Origin: Buchananella hordeovulneris
GTDB taxonomy: Bacteria; Actinomycetota; Actinomycetes; Actinomycetales; Actinomycetaceae
DNA length: 64,000 nt
Assembly: GCF_001907235.1 (NCBI RefSeq)
Contig: NZ_MQVS01000004.1
Location: 62,001-126,000 of the forward strand
Direction: 5' to 3'
Below the pieces are notes generated by a model. It searched no databases. It saw only the letters and a list, made by a program, of their open reading frames with translations, and was not told the origin of the DNA. Each line of letters opens with the position of its first letter. Position 1 is the stretch's first letter. Made by a program: the position numbers and the translations under genes. Shown here one piece after another: positions 41,597 through 49,085 of the stretch.

Positions 41597-43399
41597 ATGA
41601 CCACCCTTCCTTCCTGGCCCCGCAGTGTGCTGATTGCCAACCGGGGCGAGATCGCGGTGCGGGTCGCGCGCGCCTGCGCCGATGCGGGGCTGAAATCGAT
41701 CGGCGTCTACGCCGCCCCCGACCGAGATGCCCTGCACACGCGGATGGTCGATGAGGCCTTTGCCCTGCCGGGTTCCCGCCCGGCGGACACCTACCTCAAC
41801 ATTGAGGCGATCTTGGCGGTGGCCGAGCGCAGCGGGGCGTCGGCGGTGCACCCCGGCTATGGCTTCCTGGCGGAAAACGCCGAGTTTGCCCGGGCCGTCA
41901 TCGCCGCCGGGCTGGTGTGGATCGGCCCGCCCCCGGCGGCTATTGAGGCACTCGGCGACAAGGTCACGGCCCGGCGGATCGCCGCCGAGGTGGGCGCCCC
42001 GCTCGCGCCCGGCACTCCCGGCCCGGTGGCCGGGCCGCAGGAGGTGCTGGATTTCGTGGCCGAACACGGACTGCCGGTGGCCATCAAAGCGGCGTTCGGC
42101 GGGGGCGGGCGCGGCCTGCGGGTGGCGCGCACCCAGGGGGAGGTAGTCGAGGCGTTCGAGGCGGCCGCGCGCGAGGCGGTGGCGGCCTTCGGGCGCGGCG
42201 AGTGCTTCGTGGAGCGTTACCTGGACCGGCCGCGCCACGTGGAAACCCAGTGCCTAGCTGACCAGTACGGCAACGTCGCGGTGGTCTCCACTCGCGACTG
42301 TTCCCTGCAGCGCCGCCACCAAAAGCTGTTGGAAGAGGCCCCAGCGCCCTTCCTGACTGCCGAACAGGAACAGGTAATCGAGGAATCTTCGCGCAATATT
42401 CTGCGCCGGGCCGGCTACGTCGGGGCCGGAACTTGCGAGTTCCTGGTGGCGGCCGACGGCCTGGTCTCCTTCCTGGAGGTCAACACCCGGCTACAGGTGG
42501 AGCACCCGGTGACAGAAGAGATCACGGGCATAGACCTGGTACGCGAACAGATTCGCTTGGCGGCCGGCGAGGAACTGGGCTACACGCAGGTGCAGGCACG
42601 CGGCCACGCCGTGGAATTGCGTCTCAACGCCGAGGATCCCGCCCGAGGTTTCCTGCCGACACCCGGCAAGCCAACGGCCCTGACCTGGCCGGCGGGGCCG
42701 GGGGTCCGTATTGATGCCGGCATCGCCGCCGGGGACGAGCTGAGCGGCCTGTTTGATTCCTTGGTGGCCAAGGTCATCGTCTGGGGACCCACCCGTGAGA
42801 TCGCCTTGGCGCGGGCGCGGCGCGCCGTGCGCGAGACCCACATCTCCGGGTTGACCACCACGCTGCCGTTCCACGCCGCCGTGTTGCGACACCCCGCATT
42901 CACCGCTGAGGACGGTTTCGGGGTGGATACCACGTGGATTGACAGCGGCGGGTTGGACTTGCTGCGCGATCAGTTGGGAGAGCCCGGCGGGCCCGCCACG
43001 GCCCTTGAAGACGAGGCCGCCACCGAGCGCCTCGTGGTCGAAGTGGGCGGCAAGCGCCTGGAGGTGATTCTGCCCGCCGGGCTGATGGCAGCTCCGCGCG
43101 CGGCCAGCGTGCCCCCGGCGGCTCCCGCCCGCCCGAGCGGACGCCGCGGCCGGGGCGGGCGGCGCGGCAGTGCCGGAGGTCCCGGCGCGGTGACGTGCCC
43201 AATGCAGGCAACCGTGATTAAGGTGGAGGTCAGCGAAGGACAAGCCGTCGAACAGGGACAAACGCTGGTTGTGATCGAAGCAATGAAAATGGAGCAACCA
43301 ATTACGGCCCCGCGTACTGGCCTGGTACAGGGTTTGGCGGTTAGTGTGGGAACACAGGTGGCCAGTGGTGGCCACATCTGCGACGTGATTGAGGGGTAG
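41597..43399 (+). CDS. Acyl-CoA carboxylase alpha subunit (biotin carboxylase fused to biotin carrier)
   Basis: A 600-residue protein. The N-terminal biotin carboxylase (about 8-455) has [32 protein letters not shown], the ATP-grasp loop [24 protein letters not shown] and [15 protein letters not shown]. An Arg/Ala-rich linker (about 490-525) leads to the carrier domain, with the biotinylated Lys564 in EAMKMEQP. It carboxylates its own biotin with ATP and bicarbonate and works with the beta subunit at 37391 to make malonyl- or methylmalonyl-CoA. BirA at 36499 would biotinylate it. The gene has its own leaderless promoter. Confidence 0.94.
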   Translation: MTTLPSWPRSVLIANRGEIAVRVARACADAGLKSIGVYAAPDRDALHTRMVDEAFALPGSRPADTYLNIEAILAVAERSGASAVHPGYGFLAENAEFARAVIAAGLVWIGPPPAAIEALGDKVTARRIAAEVGAPLAPGTPGPVAGPQEVLDFVAEHGLPVAIKAAFGGGGRGLRVARTQGEVVEAFEAAAREAVAAFGRGECFVERYLDRPRHVETQCLADQYGNVAVVSTRDCSLQRRHQKLLEEAPAPFLTAEQEQVIEESSRNILRRAGYVGAGTCEFLVAADGLVSFLEVNTRLQVEHPVTEEITGIDLVREQIRLAAGEELGYTQVQARGHAVELRLNAEDPARGFLPTPGKPTALTWPAGPGVRIDAGIAAGDELSGLFDSLVAKVIVWGPTREIALARARRAVRETHISGLTTTLPFHAAVLRHPAFTAEDGFGVDTTWIDSGGLDLLRDQLGEPGGPATALEDEAATERLVVEVGGKRLEVILPAGLMAAPRAASVPPAAPARPSGRRGRGGRRGSAGGPGAVTCPMQATVIKVEVSEGQAVEQGQTLVVIEAMKMEQPITAPRTGLVQGLAVSVGTQVASGGHICDVIEG

Positions 43400-43432
43400 C
43401 AGCTATCCCCCACCCCCTTTTTTAGCTGCTAC
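43396..43432 (+). terminator. Hairpin over the carboxylase alpha stop codon
   Basis: The 10-bp arms GTAGCAGCTA (43396-43405) and TAGCTGCTAC (43423-43432) enclose a 17-nt loop that ends in a run of T. The first arm contains the stop codon. Confidence 0.55.
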
Positions 43433-43434
43433 TG

Positions 43435-43466
43435 CCGGCCCCGGGCACGCCCCTGCTCGGGGCCGG
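43435..43466 (+). terminator. Second hairpin after the carboxylase alpha gene
   Basis: A 9-bp perfect stem (ccggccccg 43435-43443, cggggccgg 43458-43466) is followed by TTCCTTGT. It looks like a tandem back-up terminator. Confidence 0.7.
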
Positions 43467-43576
43467 TTCCTTGTCCGCCCCCAAAGTGGGGCAGCGGCAA
43501 GAGTGTGGGGTTGGCGGCACAGATGTATGTACGGGCGCGGCGTGGCGTGCCGGGGATCTAGCGCACCGCCTCGCCC

Positions 43577-43671
43577 ATGGTTCACCACCCCGCCCTTACT
43601 TCACCGTCATGCCCTTACTCCACCGTCATGCCCTTACTCCACCGTCATGCCCTTACTTCACCGTCATGCCC
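43577..43671 (+). repeat. Left arm of the 19-bp repeat array (5 units)
   Basis: Units of TTACTYCACCGTCATGCCC occur head to tail at 43596, 43615, 43634 and 43653. Only the Y position varies (T, C, C, T). A degenerate unit precedes them at 43577-43595. There are no unique spacers. Confidence 0.9.
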
Positions 43672-43700
43672 TTATTTCGGTGTTTTAAGGACATGATGGT
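43660..43700. other. Inner stem-loop joining the two repeat arms
   Basis: The last left unit (43660-43674) pairs with the first right unit (43686-43700) over 15 positions with one G-T pair and one mismatch, leaving an 11-nt loop. Further units can extend this into a long interrupted stem. Confidence 0.6.
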
Positions 43701-43910
43701 TGCGCAAGGACATGATGGTTACCCAAGGGCATGATGGTTGCGCAAGGGCATGATGGTTGCGCAAGGGCATGATGGTTACCCAAGGACATGATGGTTACCC
43801 AAGAGCGCGGCGGTCACCCAAGGACTGGTTGCGCCAGGGCGCGGCGGTCACCCAAGAGCATGCTGATCACATAAGGGCACCGGGTTGCCGCAGGGGCGCG
43901 GTGGAAGCCT
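43687..43910 (+). repeat. Right arm of the 19-bp repeat array (about 11 units)
   Basis: Six regular units of AAGGRCATGATGGTTRCSC start at 43687, 43706, 43725, 43744, 43763 and 43782. The series then decays into AAGAGCGCGGCGGTCACCC-like and shorter units, with the last clear units at 43854 and 43873. The core is the reverse complement of the left-arm core (CCRTCATGYCCTT). The two arms are therefore inverted relative to each other around a 15-nt centre at 43672-43686. Confidence 0.88.
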
Positions 43911-43961
43911 GCCAGGCGGCCGCTGCGCGCCACAGCAACACCTTGGCCCCTCACCCCCCTC

Positions 43962-43980
43962 GCAACTAAGGCTAACCTTA
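43962..43980 (+). promoter_or_regulatory. DtxR/IdeR-type iron box
   Basis: The site matches 14 of 19 positions of TWAGGTTAGSCTAACCTWA, and its right half AGGCTAACCTTA is a perfect match. It overlaps a possible -10 (TACTTT 43979-43984) upstream of the ABC pair, so iron-loaded repressor would block transcription. Confidence 0.65.
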
Positions 43981-44054
43981 CTTTAGGAGTATGCTGGGTG
44001 GGTGGCGACGCCGGGGTAGCCCGGCGCCTGGTCAGCGACGACGAGGGGGAAGAT

Positions 44055-45773
44055 ATGTCCAATCCGACACGCAAGCTACTCGCGCCCGTCCGCCCCGCCA
44101 TGCGCTTAACGGCGGTGCTCTCCGGCCTGGGGGGCCTGTTGTCGGTAGTGCCCTACATCGCCCTAACTGAGATCGCCCGTCGCCTGCTAGTGCAGGAAAC
44201 CCCCTCCGCCCTGTGGCCGTGGATAGCCCTCGCCAGCGCCTGCCTGCTGGCCAGCGAGCTATTGCACGGTGCGGCGCTCGGCTATTCGCATACGGTGGAG
44301 GCACGCCTGCGCTACCGCCTGCGCCAAGCCCTGATCGCCACCCTCAGTCGCCTGCCCTTAGGGCGGGTGGAACAGACGTCGGCCGGCGCCCTGCGCAAAC
44401 TGGTGTGCGACGACACCTCTGCCATCCACACCCTGGTAGCCCACCAGGCGGCCGACGCCACCTTTGCGGCGGTCTCCGCCGTGGCGGGCCTGCTGTACCT
44501 GGCCTGGGTGAACTGGGTGCTGGCCCTCATCCTCGTCGCCATCTGGGTGGCCATTCCCGCGCTCGCCCTCCGGGTCGGCTACGACCAAAGCCTCTTCGCG
44601 GATTTCTCCTCCGCCCAAACCCGCCTAGCGGCGGCAACCGTGGAGATGGCTGAAGGCATCAAGGAGATCAAGTCTTTCCAAGCCTCCGACGCCGCGCGCA
44701 CTCGGTTCACCGCGGCCCGCACGGCCTTCTCCTCCCTCTCGCTGCGGTGGACCCGGGCGGCGGGCAGCGGCATGGCTGCTGCCCAGGCGCTGCTGCAGCC
44801 CGCGACCGTGCTCGCCGTGGTCGCCCCCCTGGCGGTCTGGTTCATTCGACAGGACTGGTTGACCCCGGCGGAATCGGTGGCCTTCTTCACCCTGGCCCTC
44901 GGCCTGCCGCAGGGTGCCATTCACCTAATGTCACTCATGCAACACCTGTACGAGGCGCAGCGGGCCGCCGAGAGCACGGCAGCCGTGCTAGCGCAGCCCC
45001 CCATGCCGCAGGGCCCCGGCCGCGACCTGCCGGACCCGGCACCGGGGCACCTAGAGCTGCGGGATGTCACCTTCGGCTACGAGCCATCTCACCCCGTCGT
45101 GCGAAATGTGTCCTTGCAGGCGGCTCCCGGGACTGTCACCGCGATCGTTGGCCCCTCCGGCAGCGGCAAGACGACGTTGGCCCGCCTGGTGGCCCGCTTC
45201 TACGACCCGGACCAGGGCAGCGTCCACGTCGGCGGGGTGGACGTGCGGGAGACCTCGTTCGATTGGCTCTACAGCCGGGTGGCGGTCGTCTTCCAGGACA
45301 TAACCCTCGCCCACGACACGGTCGCCCACAACCTCGCCCTTGGCAGCCCGCAGGCCAGCGCCGAACAGCTGCAGGCAGCCGCCCGCGCGGTCGGTATGCA
45401 CGAACGCATCCTGCAACTACCGGCGGGCTACGACACGGTACTAGGCAGTGCGGAGGGACAGCTCTCCGGCGGGGAGCGCCAGCGGCTGACCATCGCACGA
45501 GCCCTGCTGCAAGACACTGACCTGCTGGTGCTTGATGAGGCCACCGCCCAAGCCGATCCGCAGTCCGAACGCGACATCCACGCCGCTCTCAGCCACCTCG
45601 CGGTCGGCCGCACGGTGGTGGTCATCGCCCACCGCCTGTCCACCGTGCAAAACGCCGACCAGATCCTGGTGCTGGAGGCCGGGCAGGTGGTGGAACGCGG
45701 CACCCACTCGACGTTGCTGTCCGCCGAGGGACTGTACGCCCAACTTTGGTCCGCCCAGCAAGGAGGCGAATAA
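44055..45773 (+). CDS. ABC transporter, IrtA/YbtP-like half (siderophore transport candidate)
   Basis: The 572-residue protein has an exporter-type membrane domain (six helices over about 15-310; NPTRKLLAPVRPAMRLTAVLSG at the start) fused to an ATPase with Walker A GPSGSGKTT, signature LSGGERQRLTIARAL, Walker B LLVLDEATAQADP and H-loop IAHRL. ATG 44055 is preceded by GGGGGA at 6 nt; GTG 43998 is an in-frame alternative without such a site. The stop shares a base with the next start (TAATG), marking an obligate pair. Such heterodimers (IrtAB, YbtPQ) carry ferric siderophores inward despite the exporter fold. The iron box upstream supports this. No IrtA-type reductase domain is present. Confidence 0.85.
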   Translation: MSNPTRKLLAPVRPAMRLTAVLSGLGGLLSVVPYIALTEIARRLLVQETPSALWPWIALASACLLASELLHGAALGYSHTVEARLRYRLRQALIATLSRLPLGRVEQTSAGALRKLVCDDTSAIHTLVAHQAADATFAAVSAVAGLLYLAWVNWVLALILVAIWVAIPALALRVGYDQSLFADFSSAQTRLAAATVEMAEGIKEIKSFQASDAARTRFTAARTAFSSLSLRWTRAAGSGMAAAQALLQPATVLAVVAPLAVWFIRQDWLTPAESVAFFTLALGLPQGAIHLMSLMQHLYEAQRAAESTAAVLAQPPMPQGPGRDLPDPAPGHLELRDVTFGYEPSHPVVRNVSLQAAPGTVTAIVGPSGSGKTTLARLVARFYDPDQGSVHVGGVDVRETSFDWLYSRVAVVFQDITLAHDTVAHNLALGSPQASAEQLQAAARAVGMHERILQLPAGYDTVLGSAEGQLSGGERQRLTIARALLQDTDLLVLDEATAQADPQSERDIHAALSHLAVGRTVVVIAHRLSTVQNADQILVLEAGQVVERGTHSTLLSAEGLYAQLWSAQQGGE

Positions 45774-47515
45774 TGTTTCGACTGTTATCCCGCCTAGTCG
45801 ACGCCCGCGAGCTGCGCGTCCTGCTGGGGGGCTACGTACTGACTGCCCTCTGCCAGGGCCTGACGTTGGCGGCGCTCCTGCCGTTCCTCCGTCAATTGTT
45901 GACAGGCGGACCCCACCTGGGCCTCTGGACGGGGCTGGTGGTGGCAGGCGGGGCACTCAGTTTCGCGCTGTCTACTTCCGTGATGATCCGTTCCTATCGC
46001 ATCTCGGTGTACGACGTGTGCGACGCGCTGATCGGACGCATCGGGGAACACGTGCTGCGGCTCCCCCTAGGCTGGTTCACCGCCGAACGCGAAGCGCAAG
46101 TGGCGGCAGCCGTCTCTCGCGATATCAACACTCTGTCCCACATCGCTTCCATGGTGCTGCCCGCCTTATGCTCGGCGGTAATTGTTCCCGCGGTGATGAC
46201 CGTTACCGTCCTGGTGGTGGACTGGCAGTTGGGGCTGGTGTTGCTGGCCTGCGCGGTGCCGCTGGCGCTCTCGTGGCGCCTGACCGTGCGACGGGCCGAG
46301 CAGGTCAACACCGTGGAGGAGCAAGCTGCCCAACATTCGGCCGGCCGCCTGATCGAATTTGCCCGCCTCCAGAGCGTGCTGCGTGCCACCGGGCACGCCG
46401 AACGAGACTGGTCGCCCTTGACGCAGGCCCTGCGCGCCGAAGACGAGGCGGTCCGCGCTAGCCTGCGCGCCAAGGGGCGCCCGGGGGCAGCCTTCCAGTT
46501 GTTGGTGCAGGCGGCGTGCGCCCTCACCCTGGCGTTGGCTACCGCCCAGCTTTTGGGCAAGCAACTCGACGTGGCCGCCTTCCTGGCGATCGCCGCGATA
46601 GCCACCCGCACCACCGGACCGCTCGCCACCGCGGTGCTGTTTGCCACCGAAGCCAACAACGCCAAGGTCGCGCTGCGGTCGGTTAGCGACATCATGGACT
46701 CCCGCCCGCTGCCGGAGCCCGCTACCCCCGTGCAGCCGCAGGGCACCGACATCACGCTGCGCAATGTCTCCTTTGGCTACCGGGCGGACCGTCCCATCCT
46801 GGACGACATCAGCTTCACCGCCCAGGCAGGCAGCATCACCGCCCTGGTCGGCCCCTCCGGGATAGGAAAGTCCACGCTCCTGCGGCTAGCCGCCCGCTTC
46901 TGGGACACCGACACTGGGCAAGTGCTTGTCGGTGGGGCGGACGTGCGCGATGTGACCACCACCGACCTCATGGCCCTGATATCGCTGGTATTCCAGGACG
47001 TCTACCTGTTCGACACCACCATTCGGGAGAATCTACGAGTGGCCCGGCCGGACGCCACCGATGCAGAGCTAGCCGCGGCCGCGCGGGCCGCCCGCCTCGA
47101 CCAGGTGATCGCCTCCCTGCCCGACGGTTGGCAGACCCGCGTCGGGCCGGGCGGCTTGCGACTGTCCGGTGGGGAGCGCCAACGCGTCTCCATCGCGCGG
47201 GCATTCCTCAAGGACGCCCCTATCTTGTTGCTAGACGAGATCACCTCCGCCCTCGACGGAGAAAACGAGGCGGCCATCACGGAGGTGCTCGCCGAGCTCG
47301 CCGTGGGCCGCACCGTCATCGTGGTGGCCCACCGCCTAACCACCCTGCGCGGCGCTGACCAAATATTGGTGCTGGAGGGCGGGCCCCGCGGGGCCCGCAT
47401 CTGCGAGCAGGGCACGCCCGCCCAACTGGCCGCCGCGGGCGGCAGGTATGCCGACTATCTGGCAGCCAGCACCGACGCCGCCCGCTGGCAGTTGCGGGGA
47501 TCGGCCGCCGACTAG
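45773..47515 (+). CDS. ABC transporter, IrtB/YbtQ-like partner half
   Basis: A 580-residue membrane-ATPase fusion. Exporter-type helices run through about residue 300 (start MFRLLSRLVDARELRVLLGG), then Walker A GPSGIGKST, signature LSGGERQRVSIARAF, Walker B ILLLDEITSALD with its catalytic Glu, and H-loop VAHRL. Both halves of the pair keep consensus ATPase sites. ATG 45773 has AGGAGG 6 nt upstream and overlaps the first gene's stop; the longer open frame is not used. Its TAG stop and that of the convergent GH20 gene share CTAG. The transported substrate is inferred from the iron box only. Confidence 0.86.
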   Translation: MFRLLSRLVDARELRVLLGGYVLTALCQGLTLAALLPFLRQLLTGGPHLGLWTGLVVAGGALSFALSTSVMIRSYRISVYDVCDALIGRIGEHVLRLPLGWFTAEREAQVAAAVSRDINTLSHIASMVLPALCSAVIVPAVMTVTVLVVDWQLGLVLLACAVPLALSWRLTVRRAEQVNTVEEQAAQHSAGRLIEFARLQSVLRATGHAERDWSPLTQALRAEDEAVRASLRAKGRPGAAFQLLVQAACALTLALATAQLLGKQLDVAAFLAIAAIATRTTGPLATAVLFATEANNAKVALRSVSDIMDSRPLPEPATPVQPQGTDITLRNVSFGYRADRPILDDISFTAQAGSITALVGPSGIGKSTLLRLAARFWDTDTGQVLVGGADVRDVTTTDLMALISLVFQDVYLFDTTIRENLRVARPDATDAELAAAARAARLDQVIASLPDGWQTRVGPGGLRLSGGERQRVSIARAFLKDAPILLLDEITSALDGENEAAITEVLAELAVGRTVIVVAHRLTTLRGADQILVLEGGPRGARICEQGTPAQLAAAGGRYADYLAASTDAARWQLRGSAAD

Positions 47516-49071
47516 TCCGCAGCGGGGCGCTGGAACCAGCCAGTGCCGCCCTCCTGCCACGGGTGCGGCCCGGCCAGCGGCCGGTAGTTCAGGCCCGCGG
47601 CGGCGAGCCGCTGCAAGTGGGCCTCCAACCGCGGAGCGAAGGCTTGCCAGCTGCGCCCCGCAGGCGCGGACCACGCCACCTCCGCGAGCGCACAGCCCCG
47701 CGGCCAGGCCTGGTATTGGAGCTTGCGGTAGGTGGGTTGGAACTCGGCCCACAGCTGGAACTGGGTGCCGAGCACGCGCGCGGCGGCGGGCGGGTCGAGC
47801 TCGGCGGTTGGGTCGAAGGCGTAGACCTCCTCAATGGGCAACACCACGCCCTGGGCGTAAGGCTCGCTGCGCAACGGCGACTGGTAGAAGTCGAGGTAGG
47901 TGTGGCTGAGGGGGGACATGATAACGTCCATGCCGTGCTGGGCGGCTCGTCTGCCGGCGTCCGCGCCCCGCCAGGCCTGGCACACCATGCCGGGCACGGG
48001 GCCGTCGTCGATAATCTCGTCCCAGCCGATGGGGATGACTCCGCGCTGGCGCAGCCAGTCCCGCAGATGCTCGGTGAACCACCGCTGCAGTTTGCGCACG
48101 TCGGCCACCCCCCAGGCGGCGGCCCGCTGCTTGACCTCCGGGGAAGCTTCCCAGTGGGTGGTGGGCACCTCGTCTCCGCCGATGTGCACGTAGGTGGCGC
48201 CGGTGGCGTCGATGACGGCCTGCCACGCGTCGTGGACGAAGTCGAGGGCGGCGGGAGACAGGTTGAGCACGTTGGGGAAGATTTGCGGATAGTGCGCCAC
48301 CTCGGTGACGGCGTGCGGGTCGGTGGCGAACTCGGGGTAGGCGTGGAGGACCGCCGTGGCGTGGCCCGGGAAGTCGAGTTCGGGGACGATCTCGATCCCG
48401 AGGGCGCGGGCGTAGTCGGCTACCTGCTGGATTTGGTCCAGGGTGTAGTAGCCACCGTGTGGGGTGTGGTCGTCGCCCCCGGCCCGGTTGGTGGTGCGGG
48501 CCCGCCAGCTGGCGTGCGTGGCCAGGCGCGGATACTTGTCGAGGGCCACGCGCCAGCCTTGGTCGTCTGTCAGGTGCCAGTGGAAGACGTTGAGCTTGTG
48601 CCGGGCCAGCCAGTCGACAAAGTCCAGCACGTCGGCCAGCGGCACGAAGTGGCGGGCAGAGTCGAGCATGGCGCCGCGCCGCGCAAACCGCGGGGCATCG
48701 CTGATGTTGGCCCCGTCCAGAGGCACGTCGACGCCGCGGGGGGCGGCGTAAATTTCTGCCGGGCCCAGTTGCAGCAGGGTCTGGGCGGCCCACAGGGCAC
48801 CGCGCTGCCCGCCGGCCACAATCTGCACTCCCTCCGGCCCCACTGCCAGGTGGTAGGCCTCTTCCGCTAGTTCATCCGTCAACTGCACGACGACGTCCGG
48901 GGCCTGCCGGGGGGCCAACGGCAGGCCGGTGGTGCGGCTGAGCAGTCGCCACACCACCGCCGCAGCGGGAGCGGCGGCCGCGCTGGCGGGCCCCAGAGTC
49001 GTGGTGGAGGTGAGGGTGTATCCCTCCGCCCGCCACTGGACCGTCGCGGGTTGGGGCAGTAGTGCGCGCAT
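47512..49071 (-). CDS. Beta-N-acetylhexosaminidase (GH20)
   Basis: A 519-residue enzyme. A GH20b-like N-terminal domain (about 1-125) leads to the TIM barrel, starting near RRGAMLDSARHFVP and HWHLTDDQGWR, with the catalytic pair Asp300-Glu301 in YVHIGGDEVP and a later WDEIIDD. It removes terminal GlcNAc/GalNAc by substrate-assisted catalysis. There is no signal peptide, so it works in the cytoplasm on imported oligosaccharides. ATG 49071 has GAGGAAA upstream. It is the last gene of the leftward sugar unit, 14 nt after the GH36 gene. Confidence 0.92.
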   Translation of the reverse strand: MRALLPQPATVQWRAEGYTLTSTTTLGPASAAAAPAAAVVWRLLSRTTGLPLAPRQAPDVVVQLTDELAEEAYHLAVGPEGVQIVAGGQRGALWAAQTLLQLGPAEIYAAPRGVDVPLDGANISDAPRFARRGAMLDSARHFVPLADVLDFVDWLARHKLNVFHWHLTDDQGWRVALDKYPRLATHASWRARTTNRAGGDDHTPHGGYYTLDQIQQVADYARALGIEIVPELDFPGHATAVLHAYPEFATDPHAVTEVAHYPQIFPNVLNLSPAALDFVHDAWQAVIDATGATYVHIGGDEVPTTHWEASPEVKQRAAAWGVADVRKLQRWFTEHLRDWLRQRGVIPIGWDEIIDDGPVPGMVCQAWRGADAGRRAAQHGMDVIMSPLSHTYLDFYQSPLRSEPYAQGVVLPIEEVYAFDPTAELDPPAAARVLGTQFQLWAEFQPTYRKLQYQAWPRGCALAEVAWSAPAGRSWQAFAPRLEAHLQRLAAAGLNYRPLAGPHPWQEGGTGWFQRPAAD

Positions 49072-49085
49072 GTTTTCCTCTCTGC

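Larger units (their letters stand above)
43400..44054. other. 655-bp intergenic region with terminators, repeat arrays and iron box
   Basis: No convincing gene is present. Left to right it holds two hairpins (to 43466), about 110 bp of featureless G+C-rich DNA, an inverted two-arm array of 19-bp repeats (43577-43910), a spacer, and the iron box and leader of the ABC pair. Open frames crossing the repeats encode low-complexity HDG/HAL-type periodic peptides and are rejected. Confidence 0.8.

Noticed and set aside
43577-43910. CRISPR array
   Set aside because: Units are directly adjacent with no unique spacers, the unit is only 19 bp, the two arms are inverted, and no cas gene is in the window.
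43389-43969. Small frames across the 19-bp repeats
   Set aside because: They are short, periodic and caused by the repeats; no ribosome site or family similarity is seen.
47563-48870. 435-residue plus-strand frame
   Set aside because: It is antisense to the GH20 gene and has shadow-frame composition.
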